DNA from: Sipunculus nudus
Lineage: Eukaryota; Annelida; Sipuncula; Golfingiida; Sipunculidae
Direction of reading: 5' to 3'
DNA length: 64,000 nucleotides
NCBI GenBank assembly: GCA_026874595.1
Contig: CM049316.1
Location: forward strand, 69,489,676-69,553,675
Part shown: piece by piece, positions 60,926 through 64,000 of the stretch
How the letters are laid out: each line of letters begins with the position of its first letter
Numbering within the stretch: position 1 is the first letter of the stretch
Notes under the pieces: model-generated
What the model saw: only the letters and a program-made list of their open reading frames with translations
The model's database searches: none
What the model was told of the DNA's origin: nothing
Translations under genes and position numbers: made by a program

Positions 60926-62284
60926 AAATTGCAGTATCCAATTACCTCGTGGCCTTATCTTTTGTGCGGGATTAAAAAATGATTTATTACGTTATTACGT
61001 CATCCATTGTGTATCGCTTAAAGACTTCCTTTGAGCCGTCATTGCTTCTTAACAGCTTATATACAGAGTGTCATTTGAAGCGAAACTTTCAATGGCCCAA
61101 CTACCAAATGGTCGACTTGTATGCATACGGGAATCAGGTAAGCTGACAGGATTGACCAAAAAAGATATTTGTCATTTGCAACACCAGAAGTGAAAGAAAT
61201 GCTGCTGATCTACTGGTAAATGGCCGGAAAAGTAGTACTTCTTTCGAAAGAAAAAGCTATCAGGCCAAGAATTACAACCTAACGACCTGTCAGTGAATGT
61301 CCACCCGGACGTTAATCGTTTCCAAGCAATCACCATTCTTCATGATAAATCTGCAAAACCTCTAATACAATTTATCTTCTAAAACTGAATACATTTACTC
61401 TAAAATTGGGATAATGTACAGATAACGTACGCATAGAAGGGACCCATTTCGATTTCTGACATCTGTTAGCTTGAGAAAACATATTGAACCTTTAATTGAA
61501 ATTAACCACGTTAATAAAAAAAAGGCCGCTATGCATAATTCAAACATTATCTCACAGACGAACAGTATTTTTGCAAATGGCGCTGTGAAACTAGTAACAT
61601 TTCAGCATCAGCACATATTCAACCATCTTCGGTTACATGGTTTTCCTGTTGCCAACATTGGTGCCCACGACAAAGGTCTTAGATTAACATCACTATCTCT
61701 ATCCGCATTGCTGGTTGATGCATTTTGAATAACTTGTGAAACTGAACATATTTTCTCCTTTCCATGTTAAATATGTGAGCCTGGCGTTTTTTTTTTTCAT
61801 ATTTGAATCTTTTAATAACATATTAAATCATCTAATACATATCTTTTAAATAAACACATTTATTATATCGTAGGCAAATAATTACATTCAGTTAAAAAAA
61901 TAAAACACACCTTTGTAAATTACACGTCCAAAATGCATCTACAAAACAAAGGTTAGCCATCTTTTACGAAAGGGATGGGTGTGTCCTGCTGGCTTGGAAG
62001 ATATTTAAATTTATAGTAAATCCCAAAACATCCGAGAACTGGAAACCTGCCCTTCATCACGTTATTTAGTTTGATTTCTTTCAAACATTTTTTTAGCGTT
62101 GATCGGTTTTTGCCTCCCATAATGCTCATGTAAGTTTTGCCGGTACTTATCTGTTCGCCATGTACTGAAATACATTCTCCATCCGATTCTTCCATGTTAA
62201 ATTACCTGAAATCCTAACCCTGGCGTTACCTTGGGAAAGGGCTTTCACAAGAGAAGGATATATGAGTTCGTCATTAAATTATCC

Positions 62285-62292
62285 TGACGTCA
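62285..62292. promoter_or_regulatory. CRE palindrome TGACGTCA
   Basis: Exact consensus in noncoding DNA. Confidence 0.3.
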
Positions 62293-62756
62293 CACATCTC
62301 GGGAAGACAATTACAGTGGCTGTTTTATTTTCTTTTTTAACCAAATCACCATTCCATTTGTCATTTGCTTTGGAGTTGTCCCGACGCTACGCCTGTAATA
62401 AATGGGTTTCCGGTTGCAATCTGTTTAAGAATCATGTTTTAGGAGTGCCAGAAATAAAGGATAGGTATTGGTATATTTGGACGGACAACATGAACGATAT
62501 TTGAAAACGCCAGAGATTTGTTTTAACAGGTTTTACAGCATGATACGTGCTATAAAATTACCTTCTAAGGTATAATAAATTAGTATGGATAATAATACCG
62601 ATAGTCTGTTTCAGACTGTTTCCTTGTAAAAAGATGACCATGGTCAGAGTAAGATAATGTCTTTTGAAATTGATGATGATGATTATCTGTATGATAATAA
62701 TCGAAATTCATGGATTTAAAAAAAAAAAACAAAGTGGCACCAATATCGCTTTCCTA

Positions 62757-62812
62757 CTATGGACATCAATAGGGGGAAAAGAAAACGAACCAAACGTACT
62801 TATTAGTCAGGA
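62757..62812 (+). repeat. Direct repeat, first copy
   Basis: About 52 bp including AAAACGAACCAAACGTACTT and ATTAGTCAG, repeated at 63569-63622. Confidence 0.8.
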
Positions 62813-63247
62813 ATGTGTATTTTTATAAGGTTTAATCGAATAAAAGATGGTTGATTTATGTAGAAGCAAACTTAAATATTTCAAGTATTTACTTTGAAGC
62901 ATTCATCACCTCTGACTTATTATTCCGTTAAAACTATAACTAAATAAACAGATGAAATAGGTTGATAGGATTGCCTCCACACGTTGGGAGATGCCCCGGG
63001 CTATCCTTAAAGGCGTGCCTGTGTAAACCACGAGACCGAGATGAGCCTAGTAATTAAACGCAGGATGTAAGATGTGAGCACAGCTTTCCTTCCAAAGCCT
63101 CAAGCGATCCCACCCCTAACCATGAAGCTCACGGTTATAATTATCACTCAAGGAATCGATTAATTTTTGTCTATGCATTAGTCGCCTAATCTAAATAATA
63201 TTGAATGATTATATTTAAATTAGGATAGGAATGTGCCTGGTTTACTT

Positions 63248-63276
63248 GTCTGTCTGCCTGTCTGTTTAATTATCTC

Positions 63277-63323
<47 letters not shown>
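63248..63323. repeat. (TCTG)n-(CT)n microsatellite
   Basis: TCTG units followed by CT units. Confidence 0.95.
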
Positions 63324-63327
<4 letters not shown>

Positions 63328-63480
63328 AAGATTATAATTGTTTAAGTGTGTAATTATGATTTCTTCCAATCCATCTGTTTCTTTCTTTCTCTCTCTCTCT
63401 TTCTGTGTGTTTAAGATTGTAAGTGTTTAAGTGTTTAATTATGATGTCTTGTAATCCATCTGTTTCTCTCCCTCTCTCCT
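63323..63480 (+). repeat. Two-copy tandem repeat, period about 85 bp
   Basis: TGTTTAAGATTATAATTGTT and TGTTTAAGATTGTAAGTGTT start the two units, each ending in CCATCTGTTTC and CT-rich DNA. A poly-C run follows at 63481. Confidence 0.8.
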
Positions 63481-63568
63481 CCCCCCCCCCCCGAAATTAT
63501 ATATCATTTTTTATTAATGTGGAGGAAAAATGTTATTTCATCACTGCATTAACAATTATATAACTATT

Positions 63569-63622
63569 AATATGGAAATCAATAGGGGAACAGAAAACGA
63601 ACCAAACGTACTTATTAGTCAG
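63569..63622 (+). repeat. Direct repeat, second copy
   Basis: Matches 62757-62812 with a few substitutions, about 810 bp downstream. Confidence 0.8.
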
Positions 63623-64000
63623 ATTTAAGTCAAAGTCGGTTTGCTGCCTATATGACAGCTATGATTATAGTACTGATGATTTCGAAAAGTATACTTATTA
63701 CTTAAGCAAATGGGTACTCATACTGATAATAATATACATAAAGTGGTTCTAAAGAAGCCTCGCAGATGCACTGTCCGGAAATCCTTGAAAACTAGCCATC
63801 TTAAATTATAATTGATTTAAATAATTAATTGAAATATCCTGAGTTTTCTTAAACGCTGGGGGTTTTCCCTGTTTGAATCCCGTTTGGTTAGCTTATTGTA
63901 CATGGTTCACTTCCAAGTATCCTTTATTTGGAGTGCCTGACTCTCTCAGAGGTGTAGACGCCTGGCTCAGAGGTATTAGTATTAGACACCCTTAATTGTG

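Larger units (their letters stand above)
48856..64000 (+). other. Presumed intron downstream of the RGK P-loop exon
   Basis: No segment encoding the rest of an RGK G domain was recognised in any frame. The stretch is AT-rich, with scattered repeats listed separately and short frames lacking domains. The next exon may lie beyond the right edge, giving an intron longer than 15 kb, or may have been missed by eye. Confidence 0.5.

Noticed and set aside
1-64000. CRISPR arrays, operons or bacterial features
   Set aside because: The DNA is eukaryotic with introns and retroelements. The regular repeats are microsatellites or short tandem duplications without spacers.

Overview
The window is AT-rich eukaryotic DNA from an animal, most likely a bivalve mollusc or another lophotrochozoan. 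Pointers are spliced genes with long introns, many TA, CT and GACA microsatellites, several tRNA-derived SINE-like sequences, a Ty3/Gypsy element, many small terminal-inverted-repeat and foldback elements, and RTE-like tails ending in a GGCGGAGGCAAT-type motif. The species assignment is an inference. Only two protein-coding loci can be supported, and both are partial. Most open frames in the window are microsatellite or repeat artefacts.

Left edge (1-2740). A terminal exon at 464-679 (+) encodes the end of a Ly6/uPAR three-finger protein with a GPI-type hydrophobic tail. Its earlier exons lie outside the window. A foldback element at 1150-1568 and AT-rich DNA follow.

Repeat block (2745-15345). 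This holds an RTE-like tail, a tandem-monomer element bounded by two hairpins (3044-3833), a MITE (3839-4112), long GA/GACA microsatellites, and an almost complete but dead LTR retrotransposon on the minus strand (8592-15211). That element has two LTRs, a 4-bp target duplication, a primer-binding site, a polypurine tract and recognisable gag, protease, integrase, reverse transcriptase and RNase H. Integrase lies upstream of reverse transcriptase, the order of the Gmr1 group of Ty3/Gypsy elements. A solo LTR of the same family sits at 30527-31394 in the opposite orientation.

Middle (15346-34689). No gene is recognised here. It contains a hAT-type MITE with an 8-bp target duplication (18819-19194), microsatellites, SINE pieces, a GC-rich block near 27 kb, the solo LTR, a long hairpin (33114-33196), a small TIR element (33250-33427) and a CpG-containing stretch (33850-34690) that may be a promoter.

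Right half (34690-64000). A large coding exon at 48036-48855 (+) encodes the long N-terminus and P-loop of an RGK-family (Rad/Gem/Rem) small GTPase. It has a clear acceptor and donor. A nine-codon candidate first exon at 34690-34716 is phase-compatible with it and would imply a 13.3-kb intron. The rest of the G domain was not found downstream, so the sequence from 48856 to the right edge is probably intron. Both intervals carry diverged repeats, foldbacks, SINE copies, a second copy of the 3.8-kb MITE, and scattered palindromic RFX-type X-boxes and CRE (TGACGTCA) sites.
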